Shown here one piece after another: positions 24,901 to 38,275 of a stretch of DNA of 64,000 nt (positions are counted from its first letter, which is position 1; every line of letters starts with the position of its first letter). The stretch is from Colius striatus (lineage: Eukaryota > Chordata > Aves > Coliiformes > Coliidae): assembly GCF_028858725.1 (NCBI RefSeq), contig NC_084763.1, forward strand, positions 6,386,001 through 6,450,000, written 5' to 3'. The notes below the pieces were generated by a model. It did not search any database, was not told the origin of the DNA, and saw only the letters and a program-made list of their open reading frames with translations. A program made the translations under genes and the position numbers.

Positions 24901-27900
24901 CTGGTGAACCATTTGTCATTTGAAGTCTATGGTCTGCACCTTCTGGATATAGTTGACACCCCAGCCTAACACAGTGGAGTAACAGGGGCTGCCTGCAGTC
25001 ATGGCTGCACATAGCAAATGTCCATGTCAAAATGCAAACTATTTGGATCTGTAGCCTTGGTTCTGACCCAAAAGAAGCACAGGCTTTTTTCCCCCTAGTC
25101 CTCCTCCCTCTCTGAGAGACCCTTCCCAACTTGCAGTGGCTGTCATGCAGAGGAGAAGGCGTTCACAAACTCTTTCATCAATCAGGGCCAGTGCCTGGAA
25201 AACCACAGAAACGTTGCCACAGGGTATTTATCTCTGACTTCCTTTCTCAGCAGTAGCTCTCAAGGGTCTTTCCTCAGGGCTGTGGGTGACCCTCCCAGGG
25301 TGACGAGCTGCAGGACACCTTCAGGCTGCTGGAAAAGCCTCACGTAGAAGACAGTGGGATTTTAGAGCCAGAAACAAGATATGATTTCCATCCATTTGTG
25401 GGCCTGTAATCCTGCCCTAGCAGATGAAGTGACAAACGTTGCCTGTGAGAGCAGACTGTAGTACACAAAAAATCTTTGGGTAAGAAAACAAATGCCAATT
25501 ATGTAAGCTTAAAAATAACACCCCACCCAAGTGCACAGAGAAAATCACAGGCAAATGCTTTCCTGCTGCTGCATCTCGCTCCTTTTTACTGCTAGAGCTT
25601 TCTGCAGGAAGACTTGAGCTATTCACATATGTTGAGATTTGCCAGGGTTTTCATTTTTTTTCTGCTGTGCCAGAGGGGCAGGTGGCAAAGGAGCCTGGCA
25701 GTGGTTTTATCCAGCTTTAACATGCAGTGGAACAAGTATTCTGGCAAGGATGCTAAATGGGGGAGTCAAGTCACCACAGCACGTAATTTCTCTCTCAGCT
25801 TCCTCATGCTTAAATTTTTTTCCCCTCTGGACAAGCCACTTAACTGCAGTCATCATTTTAGTGTGTTACAGAAATATCTGTGCCACATTTCTGTGCCTAC
25901 TCATATTTACAGAGTTTGCTCTGAAATCCTGAGCTGAAAAAATCAAAGGGAAGAGTTGCTAATAATGTGACAGCAAAGCAGCACACCTCCTGCATCCCTT
26001 GTTTGGCCCCGAGTCTTATCTCCCAGAACAACAGTTATTGAGGAAGAGGGGTCAATGAAACCCTAAAGACAAGCTAACTGAATAGTTCATATTTCTTATA
26101 GTCTTTAATGATGTTCAATGACATGGAATTGTTACCATGGAAACTAGTTTAACAAAGGTCTTATATGTGCTTCTTCTAAGGTTCAGACAAGGCTCCTGCC
26201 TCTACCAGTGAAGTTTGTTAGAGGAGGGGACGACTTTTCAGTGTCTTCATGAGTCAAAGAGCAGCCATCTGAAAATCCACAGTCCAGTAATTAGATGTTT
26301 GCCTGACTTCACTCAGACAGGATATCCATTGTTCCCAGCTCCTTCCTTTTTGAGTGATCAGTTTAAATTAAGGCACTATTAGTAGAAGACTCTCCAGTAA
26401 ACTCTAGAATTGAGCACAGCATGAAACTGGAGGTACCAAATCCATTATTTTCTATTGCTTGGCTGCAGGCTATTTTAGAAGAGAAAAGAGATAATTTAGA
26501 CTTTCAAGATGGAGCTCATCACTTTTGTTAGATGCTGAGAAGACTGAACATTCTGCATCTTCTGCATTAGGGGTTTGATGATGAACTTACTCTCATTGTC
26601 AAAAGGACATGTTTCCATGAAGTGTGCCTCTGAATTCCATCCAGGGCTTATAGCAGGCAATTTGTTCTTCATAGAAAGTAATTCATCTTATAGTCTATTC
26701 CCATTCTATTCTTCATAAAATTATATTAAATAGCATGCAGACAGAGAGAGAAGGCTTTTGGCAATCAAGACTGAGAGATTTACTCAGGTACTCCCAGATC
26801 AGCAGTGGCTGTGAGGAAAGATCAGCTTGTTCTACCAAGGTGAGAGCAGCCCTGCAGGAAGCCTGCAGAGGCAGAGGTCTGCTAAATGTGAGTTGTGCAG
26901 GTATGTTATGCCCAAGGATGGACTGCCTTGAATGCTTCAAGGGTAGCTATGAGCAGGAAGAGAGTATTGAGGGATTGAGAAGGACAAGGAATAACTGGTT
27001 TAACTAATACAAGGGTGGGATTCATCTAAACAAATGTAGACATCTACCACGTAAATGCTAGAAAATAGTCACAGAGCACTGATCATCTCATCCTAAAATA
27101 GACACCTAAAATAGTGCTTTCACAGCACCTCGTGCATTTCACCCACCACAACACAAACCTATTTTCTTGTACCGACCACTTCCAAACTGGTGCCTGCTCT
27201 TGTAACCCTGTGAAGGTTACATCACTGCAAGTGCTGATGGCCAGAATGGTTAGAAAGGCCTCACACTGATGCAGAATACAATGTCCCATTTTCCTGCCAT
27301 GGTATGCTGGGAATTGGCTTGGGGTCATGCTTCATAGGAATCCTTTCAGGAGGACAAGGGAAAGAAAAGAAGAGGGAACGTCACCTTGGGAAAGGACAGG
27401 TTTTCTCCTGCAGGCCAAGCTGACACCGTGGTTCAGATGTCTATGCAACATCATGGTTTGGGAGATGTGGAGAACCAGCTTTTATATAATGGAAGAAAAA
27501 CTATAGCTCAGGTTGTCAGAGGGTAATAAATGAAATGACTGTAGCACTCAAAATACCTTCCCTTCACCATATTGAGTTCTGTGCCAGAGATGCTCTTCTT
27601 CCTTTTAATGTAATTCTTTATTCCGATATTACCCATGTGAAAGGCCAGCAGTAAAACTGCCCCCCTTGCAGTGAGCTGACATATACACACACACACATAT
27701 CTGCTCCTTGTTTCTTTTCTTCTGGCAGCATCTATGATTGAAATGCAGGGATGATTGTAAGGGCTACTGGCAACCAGAAATAAGGATGCACATTTGGTAC
27801 ATTATTATTGCCTTTAAAGGGAAAAAAAAGCAGCAAATTGCAGCAGCTGTATCATGAGGAAATTAAAATATCTCTCCAGACAGAACAAATGGAAATGACT

Positions 27901-30900
27901 GCACTTTGTCCATCTCTGTTCTAAACCACAGAACTCAAAAGGGCTAAAGGTTGGTTTTAATGATGTCTCAATGAAGTGTAATGAAGGATACATTTACTGC
28001 CCAGAAAGTCCAATCCCACAGCACATTTTACTTACAGAAACACTCTGAATGTTGAGCCGTGGATAAGCCATCCTGCCTTGGAGACTCTGGCAAGCTTCTG
28101 TGTATTTTATCAGATGCAATAAATAAATACCAACCAAAGGAACAAAGACACAGGGAGGGTCAATACATTGGAATCAGGTCAGCACTCTGGTACTTGTAAA
28201 ACACAGTAAACATATGTTACACCACCAGCACGGGCATTAAATCAATAAATGAGAAGATGAGGTATTATCAGGAGGCAAGCACTTATAAGTATCCTCTAGT
28301 TTAATTGTATTTCTTCACCTCTGTAAGCTATTAGAGGTGAGCAAATAAGCCAGCATAAAGATTTCATGATGACTTACTCTAATGCTTCTGTAACACTTTC
28401 CATCTTCAGAATGCAACCTGTCTGAGACACGCAGGTAAATATTAACCCTGCTCTACAGCTGACTTATTTATAAGCTATCAGCAGGCAAGTTCTCCTGGCA
28501 GGCTGCAGAGACTAATTTATAGCTCAGCTGTGAGGAGTCACTTGGTTTGTCTGCACCTTGGAGTAATTTCATATTGTCACTAGTTCTTCTTCAGCTAGTC
28601 TGCCAGTTCCTGCAGTGGGAGGATAACAGATAGCCCCTCCAGCCTCCTCTCCACCGGATTTCATGGCCAGCCCTGGGGCTGCTTGGGTCCAATCTGTCAG
28701 GCCAGTTTGTCCCCCAGCTTCTTAGCAAGTTCTAGGAACAGCCAGGGGCACTTTGTTTTACCTTTGGAAGAGCTTTCTCTTATTTGCCAGAGAAAAAGAG
28801 ATCCTGACCTCACCTTCCCTAGTGTAAATCAAGAGAAACGATGCTGAAACCACTGGGGTTGCACAGCATTAGGGCCAGAGTGGTTAGAAGGGAATCAATT
28901 CCTTATTATTTATTGATCAAGCAGAGGATCTGCTTCTTGCTGTGTTACAAGGAGTCAATCAGAGAAGAAAGGACATTTCATTAAAGAAATGAAGGTTCAG
29001 TGCAGATTGTTCTAGAGGCTGTAGGACTGCATCACAGATGATTTATGGCCACTTTTAACATCATCCCTGGTAGCCTAATAGCGCTATAACACACTTAGAA
29101 CATCTATCATTTCCTAACTCACTATAAGCAGTTAAAAAGTAGGTCTTTAAAGATAAGCAGGTGATACTTTCTGGACACCAGCTTATCGGTGTAACTGTTC
29201 TGCTGCCTTGGAAACAGGATGTTGCTGGTGGTCATGGCTAGGGATAGGCAAAGGCTGTGGGCTGGATGGCACCCAGCACAGCCACACGTGGAGTGCTGCC
29301 GTGGGCAGCCTGGCTGTGCAGAGCGGGAAGCAGTGGGCAGAGCACGGCAGGACACAGCTCTGCTCCCAGTGAGGGAAGAGGCAGCACCAGGATCTGGTTT
29401 TCAGGCTAAAGCACAAACATACTGAAATAATAAAACTGATTTGGGTAAGTCTGTTTAGGCTGTATGTACTGAGATGTTAATGGCACTTTATGCCATGGTG
29501 CATTAATGGGGTGGTGAGTGAGTGCACGTTTTAATTCCCTCTCTGCTAGTTTCCTTGCCTCTGAGTCACTTTTATTCATTGCACAGGACAGTACTTGATA
29601 GCATCATTAGACAGTATGATTACATCACAAATCACACAGCTGTTGATGCAAATCCCCAACTGTAGAACAAGCATAGATACTCAGTGAGTACCTTTATGTA
29701 TGTGAGTCTGTCCTTCCTGAGAGGGCAAGTGATGTTCAGTCTCATTCTCTTCTGACTTACTTTAGAGATACCACTTGTTTCAGCTGCAGTGAATACCTAC
29801 ATTTTCACTTGCTCCTTTTAATTTTGTGAATTACTTACATCCAAATGAATCATGAGCTGCATGAGTCATGTTGAGGTGGAGAAATGCTATCTGCACTACA
29901 GGAACAAGTCCTTCCATCTTCAAAGTCTCTCATCTGAAAAACTTGAGTCCCAAGAATCAGGTCAGGGGGATGGTATAGCCATGAAGCCAGTAGTGCAGGA
30001 TAAAGTCAGAGATGAAGCAAGATCAAGTGAAGTGGTCAGGAGTAGAGAAGCCAGTTGAAGCTAAGGGGTTCAGAGGCAGAAGCAGCGCAGTGAGCCAAAA
30101 AGGCAGGACACAGAATCAACACCCAGGAGTAAGAACCTGGAGCACAACAGCAGTCCAGAGTCAGGCCAAGCAAAGTCAGGGCATCCCAGCAGGCCCCTAA
30201 GGGTCAGTCTAGGGGCTGGTGATGAGCTGCATACCACAGGCTGGTCTCAGAAAGCCCCTGACATTGTGGCTGGTCAAAAGAGCAAGAGGAGACCAACAGC
30301 AGAACAGTGCAGCAACGGCACCCTGCCTTTTACATTGCATTGTGGTAAGCTGGAAGGGTGCAGCAGAGCTGAAAACTCAGTGCAGTTCCTGTGAGCAGGC
30401 ATGGTGATGCCACGTGCTGGGCCACAGCCTTCGGTGTTGACTTGTGTCCGCCACTCATCAGAATGGGCTGGCTACCAATTGTGCAGAGAGGTGCTCATGC
30501 TCACATTTGCAAAGTCTGTAGCAAAGTCATACACTGCCTACACCCTTTTTGGGTCATGGTGAATTCTATGTGAATCATGTTTCCATTCAGGTACTGTGTA
30601 GTTCACCAGAGAGGACCAGTTTTTATTAATGCTGCCTCCAATTATTACTCAAATGCATGCTTTTACTACCTATCTCATCCATGACTACAATGCTTTTTTG
30701 CCTTTCTTAATATGCAGAAGGCAATTTGATTACAACTCCGACCTTTAAGACAAGGCACAGTTTGTTTTTTAAATGCCATTTTCCCTATAAAGTATACAGA
30801 AGTGTAACCCCATTAGATACAATTTCTGGTAATTAATGACACGAAGCATAAATACCCATGCACAGGGACTGTAACCAAACACACTGCTCAATTAAATTAC

Positions 30901-33790
30901 TAGTCACGTTAGTGAGAATCACTCAGACCTGTGGGCACAAGCAATGCTTACGTAACAGTGTCACAGCCAGGAATGGATTCCTCTGTGCAACAGTGGTAGT
31001 TGGTTTATCTTGCCTTCATGTTCCAACAGATGCTCAGAGAAGAGGTAATTCAGGATATGCAGTGAAATATGAGATGAGAATATTCTTTTATTCAAAACCA
31101 TTGAGCACTGATGATCCTGATAGGTATGTCAGTGAAAAGAGGAGACAGACAAAGCTGTGGTGGGGTCTGGAAGCCAAACCACCAGTGGGGAAATGTAACT
31201 TAGGGAAAGAAGTGTGACATCTTGAAAATGCAAGAAGCCCAGAGTACTGGAACAGGCACTGTATCACAGATGCCCTTCAGCCATGGAGTTTGCGTTCCAT
31301 TTGCACAGCACCTTGAAGTGAAAAACAACTGCACAAGAATCTTACTTGATTGAAGTGCTTTCTAAAAGTTCTGGCTGCCATGAGTAGCTAACAAACCAAA
31401 GACTTTGGTTCAGTGATTAATATTTGCTAAAAAACAAGGCAGTCCCTGGGTAGTCACCTTCAAGAATGGAGCAGAGCAAAAGCGAACGAACCATGGCTCC
31501 CCGTGGAAACTGGAGTTAGTGTTCTTCAGCCCAGCCTGAACACACAGTGATTTTGTGGCTTTTCCCAAAGCAGCACTCACACCAACAGCCACGCTGGCAC
31601 AATGTGGTCATTTGCACCAAGCTGCCACAAGAGGAAAGCAGCTTCTCAGAACTTCCCCATCTATTTGCTCCACCAGCACGGGCTCATAGACACGTGCCCG
31701 TCGGTGACTGTAGGGTTGTGCCTCTGAAGCGGCACAGAAGTTACCATGCAGCAGTGGCAGTAACTGCTGCCCTCCTCTCTTAGCCTGCCCTCTCTCTGAG
31801 GTTTCACACTCTTGCCTATCCAGGAGAAGGCTCAGCTGTTTTGCCTCATGTACTGCCAGGTACTCACTGTGGAAGTCAAGCCATGGCACTTATGGAAAGC
31901 TGCGCTGCTGCGCGGTGCTTTCCATCAGTAATGCTCTCCATGTGATCTCTTCTTCCAGTATATACACATATATTCTCTATCCTTTCTCTGAAGTAACTCA
32001 GACACCTACATTTCAGTTCTCTGAAGTAACTCCAAATCCTATAGTTATGTAGAAACTTATACCCCTCAATACATTTATTTATTAAATTCATTGAATCGTA
32101 ACAACTGTCAAGCTCAAACTAAAAATAGAGGAGCTGAAACATCCTCCTTTCCTTATGCTTTATCCAGACTGACTGCTCTGTGCTTTGAACTGATGAATAA
32201 AGATAAATTTCTGAAAATCATTGCAGTGAACATAGATTTCATTCTTTTCTGAAGTGGTGCTCCACACTTTGTAGCAGGGAGTGTAAGGAAAGCTCCAGCA
32301 CCCTCTGTTCCTATGCTAAATCCAAGCCTGGAAGGATTAGTATTGCCTGTAGCAACATTTTGCTGAATTGCTTACATATTACATTGCTTTCTAAATAACC
32401 ACAACTATAAACACGCTGAGCAAAAGCAGACAGTACAGCAGCTGCAGAAGATAAAGGCAAGAAGATGAAGATTGTCAAAAGGAAAGAGCATTTTGGACCT
32501 TTTAAACCCCAATATTATAAGCCAGGCTGAAGACAGGCTTATAGGTAGATGAAGAACGCTCATACCATTGAGGAACTCAGAGCAGTAGTGTGAAAACATT
32601 TTGTGTGCATTGTCATGAGTAAATGGTTTTACTGTGAATGTGGGATTGGAAGATATTAGGAAGCAGCTAAGCATAACTATCATTTGCCAAGCAATAGCAG
32701 ACAACACATGCTTGGGAACTTGCTGTGCATGCTTGCCGTTGAGACAGTCAACCTGTAACCCTCAACGCTGAGGATTACGGTGTTTTAAATATATTAGAGA
32801 AATGGATTAACTCTTTGATGTTTCCCATCCCATGAGCAATCTGAATATCATTGTTAGAAGGATTTAGCTGGGATTTAAGCAGTTTTTGGATCAGAAATGT
32901 CACAAACATTATTCACCCTCATAGGTTTCTCAGTCTTTTTATCTGTAACAGAAGAAAGATAGCAATAGAGACAACTTGATAGCCCTGAAGGTACTAAAGA
33001 TAGTGCAGTGATCAGCTGAGTCACATGTAATTAGGTGAAATTAATTGGGGAATTTTCAAAGAGTGATCCTATTCCTGTCACTAGGGTATAAGACTTTCCA
33101 GTCACGGAGTTATGTTGAGGCTGTTCTTGTGGCAATCAGCAGGACTTACACGCACAGAAAACAGCCCTTGGTTTTGGTTTTGAAGAACAGGATCATTCAG
33201 GGTCCGTGCTTCAGGGGGGTTGTTTTTCTCACATGTGTAAAGCCACTGGTTTCTGCTTCACTGTGCTCTGCCTATGTAGGAAAACAGATTATCCAATGTT
33301 GTTTTCTCTGTACCTTGTGGGTGGGAGAAGAAGAGTAAATCTCTCTGACCCATTCCACCCACGACACGTCAGTTAGTATTGGGCAGCACCATTGTTGATC
33401 TCACCAGATGAATTCAGGGAACCCAGAATTGTCATAGGCATTAAACATTCCAGATGTAGGAGGAAAAGAAGAGTTTTCTTCTGTCTTAACTCAACATGGG
33501 CTGGTGTCTGTAAGTGCTATGATGGCAATCTCAAGGGGAGAGAATAGGAGTCTCTGTTTCAGAGCTGGTGATAAGTAAGTGACATTTTGGAGTAGGAGCT
33601 TCATCATGGGCAACCCACTTACATCAAGGCAGCTAGAGCAAAGCCTATGGAATTACATTTTATATGCAGGGCAGAGGAGCATTCTCAGTTGGTACCTACA
33701 AAAATTCCTGGTTTTCCTGGAAAAAAATTAAATAGCAAGCCAAAAAGGTCTGCAAACCTCTGAGTACACATTAAAGACATCAATACATGG
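21910..33790. other. Intergenic DNA, no gene recognised
   Basis: This is 12 kb of unique sequence with no CR1 copy that I can see. It has a short (AC)6 microsatellite at 27685-27696 and X-box-like motifs at 22871-22884 (GTTGCTAGGCAAGA) and 26131-26144 (GTTACCATGGAAAC). Short open frames near 23.6, 29.2 and 31.6 kb have no recognisable domain and no consistent flanking splice sites. Confidence 0.55.
26131..26144. promoter_or_regulatory. RFX X-box-like motif
   Basis: GTTACCATGGAAAC fits the X-box consensus RYYNYY-NN-RRNRAC on both half-sites. It sits in unique AT-rich sequence far from either gene. Binding is not shown by the sequence alone. Confidence 0.25.
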
Positions 33791-33795
33791 CTCAT
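33791..33795. repeat. Target-site duplication, left copy (CTCAT)
   Basis: CTCAT directly abuts the TG end of the solo LTR and is repeated exactly at its other end. A 5-bp duplication marks the original retroviral integration site. Confidence 0.85.
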
Positions 33796-34775
33796 TGTGA
33801 TGGTTCAACCCTGCTTATGTGCCAAGTGCCCACCAAACCTGTTCTATCACTCCCCCTTCTCAGCTGGATAGGACAGAGGAAATAGAAAGAAACCCTCACA
33901 AGTCGAGGTAAGGCCAGGGAGATCACTCAGCAGTTATTATCATGGGCAAAGCAGGCTCCACTTGGGGAAAACTGGTTTGATTTTATTAACAATCAAAACT
34001 GAGTAGGCAAGTGAGAAATAAGAACTGAATCTTAAAACATCTCCCCCACCCCTCCTTTCTTTTTGGGTCTCTCCCTCCTCCCCCACAGAAGGATGGGGAA
34101 TGGGAGTTCGTCATGGATGGTCTCTGCAGCTGCTTGCTCTCAGGGGGAGGTCTCACACTTCCCACCGCTACAGTGTGGGCTCCCTCTCATGGGAGACAGT
34201 CCTTCATAAACTTCTCCAATGTGGGTTTTTCCTATGGGCTACAGTTCTTCTCTGCCCCAAGGTGGGTCTCATCCACAGGGGAAACAGTCCCTCAGAAACA
34301 AACTGCTCCAGTATGTGACCCTCCACAGGGTCACAAACCCTGCCAGAAAACTTGCTCCAGCATGGGCTTCCCACGGGGTCACAGCCTCCTTCCATGGGCT
34401 GCAGAGGGACAACCTGCCTCACCACGGGCTGCATCATGGGCTGCAGGGGAACCTCTGCTCTGGTATCTGCAGCACCTCCTCCCTCTCTTTCTCCACTGAC
34501 CTTGGTGTCTTCAGAGATGTTCTCACATTCTCACTCCCTTCTTCTGCTGTCATTTTACAGCATCTGCTCAGTAACTCCTTCCTTTTCTCCAAGATGTTAA
34601 TCACAGAGGTGTTACCTCCATCACTAACTGGCTTGGCCATGGTCAGCGGTGAGTCCATCTTGGAGCTGGCTGGCACTGGCCCTGTCAGATACAGGAGAAG
34701 CTCCCAGCAGCCTTTCACAAAAGCCACCCCTATAGCCTACTCACTACCAAAACTTGTCTGTGCAAGCCCACTACA
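33796..34775 (-). mobile_element. Solo LTR of an avian endogenous retrovirus (ERVL-like)
   Basis: This 980-bp block begins TGTGATGGTTCAACC and ends GCCCACTACA on the plus strand, giving TG...CA ends with a short terminal inverted repeat. It is flanked by identical CTCAT duplications. Internal landmarks resemble LTRs I recall from bird genomes: a run of 'CATGGGCTGCAG' variants at 34390-34450, TTGGTGTCTTCAGAGATG, and CTGGCTTGGCCATGGTCAGC. The minus orientation is supported by an AATAAA signal (reverse complement at 33982-33987) about 190 bp from the minus-strand 3' end. A purine-rich tract (minus strand) lies at 34040-34090. There is no internal retroviral coding region and no second LTR, so LTR-LTR recombination removed the provirus. 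The 5-bp duplication favours the ERVL group, but the class is inferred. The open frames inside it are not genes. Confidence 0.88.
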
Positions 34776-34780
34776 CTCAT
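34776..34780. repeat. Target-site duplication, right copy (CTCAT)
   Basis: This is an exact match to 33791-33795, immediately after the CA end of the LTR. Because both copies are intact, the ends of the element are known to the base. Confidence 0.85.
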
Positions 34781-37673
34781 ACAGTGCACAGACACTCATT
34801 AATAGCTCAAAGATCTTTTCCACTCAAAATGGCTCTCAGGCTAAAGCCTCATTTCTTTCCTAAATAGTGAATGTTGTTTTCCTTAGCTGCCTCACATTGA
34901 CTAATGAGGAAGTTGTGGCTGTGGAGCTGGGGAGCACTCCATGGGCATGGACTGCAGTTAACTGAGGGCAAGAACAAGAGGTCTGCTAGTGCTGGTTATC
35001 CCCAGAAACTGCTGCCAGTACAGCTGTATTAATTTCTGTGAGAAACTGCTGCTTGCATGGGTCTGCTATAAATGTAGTCACAGTAATATTCACCATACTT
35101 GTGCTTCCAGAGAAAGTTCATGTGTGGCTGGAGCAGTGCACAGAGGCATAAAAAAATCTGTCTTCATGTTCCTAGACTCCAAAAGATCCTACAAATAGAT
35201 AGTGGGGATTAGGATACCATGGGAAATCTCCCGCTTGGGGAAGGGATGGAGTGTGTCGTGTCAGTATCATATCCCAAAAGTGGGTTTCTCTGGGTTAAGA
35301 AAATGATGTGACCCTGCATCATGAAATGCTTTACATGTCCTGGAGGAAATGAGACAAAAATCTGGAGAATTCATAGTAAGGAGTGCCTGAAGAAAACAGT
35401 TTCCATTTAGGAGCAATGACATCGCTGGCATAATTAGGCACAGCTCACATTCCCCAGAGAAAATATGATGAAACGCACAGTGCAAGAAAAGAAATGAAAC
35501 AGCTCCATGATTAAATCTCCACCAGATACTTCCACACCAGGTTTTTTTTCAGATATTCAGCTCCTAGAAAATATTTCTTACACCTTGGGGCATTCTTTCA
35601 TGTACTTTTTGATTAATGAGAATCTCTTCCTGTAACGTTCTTTACTTAGCACTGATTTGTTTTTAATATATCAGCTCACAGCAGCAGCTTTCAATGGGAA
35701 AAACAGTTCCTGAGTGCAGCTATTGCCTGGCTAAATGATGGACAAAATTGTGCAGCATACCTTAATTTAAGAACACAAGGCTCATACTATGCCCTTAAGT
35801 GCAGAAAAAGAAGAACAGAAAAGGAATAATGTTCATGTTTTGCATTTTTATTGTGCTTCACATGTTCAAAATGCCAAAAGGGATTTAGCTCATTAATCCT
35901 GTCACTACTAGTACAAAAAGAGTAACTATTATTTCCTCTACTGCTAGAGAGACACAGACAGACCTGTTGTTTTCAGAAGACCTGAGCCTCATGAACTCCT
36001 GTGTGAGCTGCACACGTTTATCACCTTATAAAAGTAGGGCTGCAGTAGGTCTGGCCACTCAGCCATTTACTAGTAAAGCCAAAATGCTATTAGATCAGCA
36101 CTTGAAAAAATTGCCAGGTCCTCTGCTCGGACAACTTTTCCACGTGTCATCATCCAAGCAAGGGTCTTCAGTTTCTGCAGAATCTGAGATTTCATTTTTG
36201 ACCATGTAGTTGCATACTTGATTCATTCCTAAGTGAGATCACTGCTTCTCTGGCTGTGCAGAGCTTCCCTAAGGTGTGAGACACCTACCTCTGGTTACAG
36301 CAGGAGGGTGAGATGCATCCTGCCATTTTGATCAAGGATACATGGCAAAGGTGCTGTGTGAGGGCTCTCACGATTCGTGAGATACAGTTCAGGGCAGGTA
36401 CACGAGTAAAGGGTTATTCAGAGACAGGACTCTGAGGAATTAAGAAGGAAGGAAGCTCTTCAAATGGGTCCACTTCTCATTTACCAGAAGAAAACACAAT
36501 AATTTAGGGCCTCTGTTCAGTATTTGGGGCAGAAGTGTGGAAGAAATCCTGTGACTGCAAGACTGGTGGCAGAGACAACTTTGTAGTTGGCTTTTGCCCT
36601 CAACACATGGTTTCCCCTTTATCTTTGTCTTGTAGGTATCAGAGACCAATGGCATGAGAAATGCAGTCTGAGAGGGTGGGAAGCAGAGTGGAAAAGAAAA
36701 AGAAACTGATAGCACAATTTCCTGTAGGACTTTTTTTTTGATAGCTCAGTAATAAAACACATACTTGTGGGAAATACAGGTGAGAAATCTGAAAACAGAA
36801 AATGTCAAGATAAAAACATGCTGTGGAAAGAGAGAAGAGGGAGAGAGTAAGAAAGAAATGACAAATCTTCAGAATGATTATTTTTCAGTGACAGAAGGCA
36901 AATGGAGTGCAGTGTTGGAGATAATGAAGACAGAGGCAAAAAAAAGGAGATTATGTAGGTAATCTTTAAAATCTGTGAGTGAGAAAGTATTGGCAATATA
37001 GATCAGAATGCTATAAACAGCATTCCAGCATGTAACCTTGTAAACACAAGTGGCCCAGTCTGTGAGATAGAATCATACTGGCATTACTTCAGCTCAGGTG
37101 AAAACCTTCAATACAGTTACGACGAACGCTCTTGTGCTAGACAATGAGAAACGTATATTTGACACAGAGAAAAGCAAGATATGATGGAAGAACCATATCC
37201 ATTCCACACAAACAAGTTTTAGCATGTTTTCCTTACAACCTCAGAGAACATCTGAAGCAAAATCAGAGTAGATATTATATGCAAGACAGTGCCTTCCCTT
37301 TTCATTGTTAGGTTTCCAGCAACATGTAGAGTGATTTCTTATCTCATTTTTGGTATGGTGGTTCTGCTCCTAGTTTTTCTGAGCCTCTCTTACTCTCTTT
37401 TGACATTACTTTTGCCATTTGGGGTCAAATCTGCAAACAATTATTCAGGCAAAGCACTGAAAACATTGATTTAATATGATGTATAGAATCAACTAGAAAG
37501 TTGATTCCTCTTGTGTCAGCTCTCTTTTTTCTCTATGATCTTTTTTCCCAGTTGATACTTTGCAACTTCTTTGCAGAATGTGCATGTTTAGTTTCTTTTA
37601 TGGTCTTTCTGTGTCTTTTGTTTCTTTTATCCCTCCATGCTCCTCTTCTGTATCTCCATTTTTACCACTCTTT

Positions 37674-37686
37674 GTTGCTTAGCAAC
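37674..37686. promoter_or_regulatory. Perfect X-box palindrome (RFX-type)
   Basis: GTTGCTTAGCAAC is an inverted repeat with arms GTTGC and GCAAC around TTA. It satisfies the RFX X-box consensus with a one-base spacer. The two exact five-base arms make it much less likely by chance than the looser motifs elsewhere. It lies about 6.5 kb from the TMEM158 coding region, on its 3' side. Confidence 0.35.
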
Positions 37687-38230
37687 ACCCAGAACGACAC
37701 CAACAAGGTAAGGTCCCACTGCTTCTAGCAAGTCTCACCTCACAAGGAATAAAAATGTAATTTAACTTCATATACCCAGTAAATTCACTTCCCAAGAACA
37801 GCACTGATCTCAAACCCAGGTCTCACTAAACAGAGTTTTCCTATGACAGCAAAGAATGAGTCAAACACCCAGAAACACACAGTGTTTCATGGGATAGTTG
37901 GATCTTCCCATTTTGCTCTGACATTGTTAAACTGTTGAGATCATAAGAAAGCTAAACTCAGACATAAGGTTTTAGATCCTGGCTTTCCCAATATGAGATC
38001 CAGAGACTGTTGTATAAATGATTAAACTGCTGCAGTCAGTTGTGAATCCAAACTTTTTACAAAGAGGGAAGGTGTTTGGATAATGAGACTTAATCTGGCC
38101 ACAAATCTAGTTAAACACCATCCAGATATTTCCAGTAAACATCTTTAATAGCCCAACTTTTATACCAGGTTACTTTCTCCCTTGGCATAATAGAAGAGAA
38201 ACAAAACAACTGGGCTAAGCTACCTTCTTC

Positions 38231-38275
38231 TTATCATCATCATTATTATTATCACCATGATTATCATTATTATTT
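38231..38275. repeat. Imperfect (ATT/ATC)n microsatellite
   Basis: The tract is a mixture of ATC, ATT and TTATC triplets interrupted by ACCATG near its middle. It is simple-sequence DNA with no coding frame. It may be length-variable, although the interruptions should slow slippage. Confidence 0.75.

Noticed and set aside
29219..29436. 68-codon frame followed by AATAAA near 29.43 kb
   Set aside because: The frame is short and low complexity, AATAAA is frequent in AT-rich DNA, and there is no promoter or exon upstream.
31608..31889. Protein-like minus-strand frame with several CpGs
   Set aside because: The sequence looks somewhat protein-like, but no family is recognised, there are no flanking splice sites, and an overlapping plus-strand frame is equally open.
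34113..34863. Open frames of 128 and 214 codons near 34.2-34.8 kb
   Set aside because: They lie almost wholly within the solo LTR, and repeated GGGCTGC-type stretches explain the apparent length. They are not host genes, and no retroviral gag, pol or env region is present.
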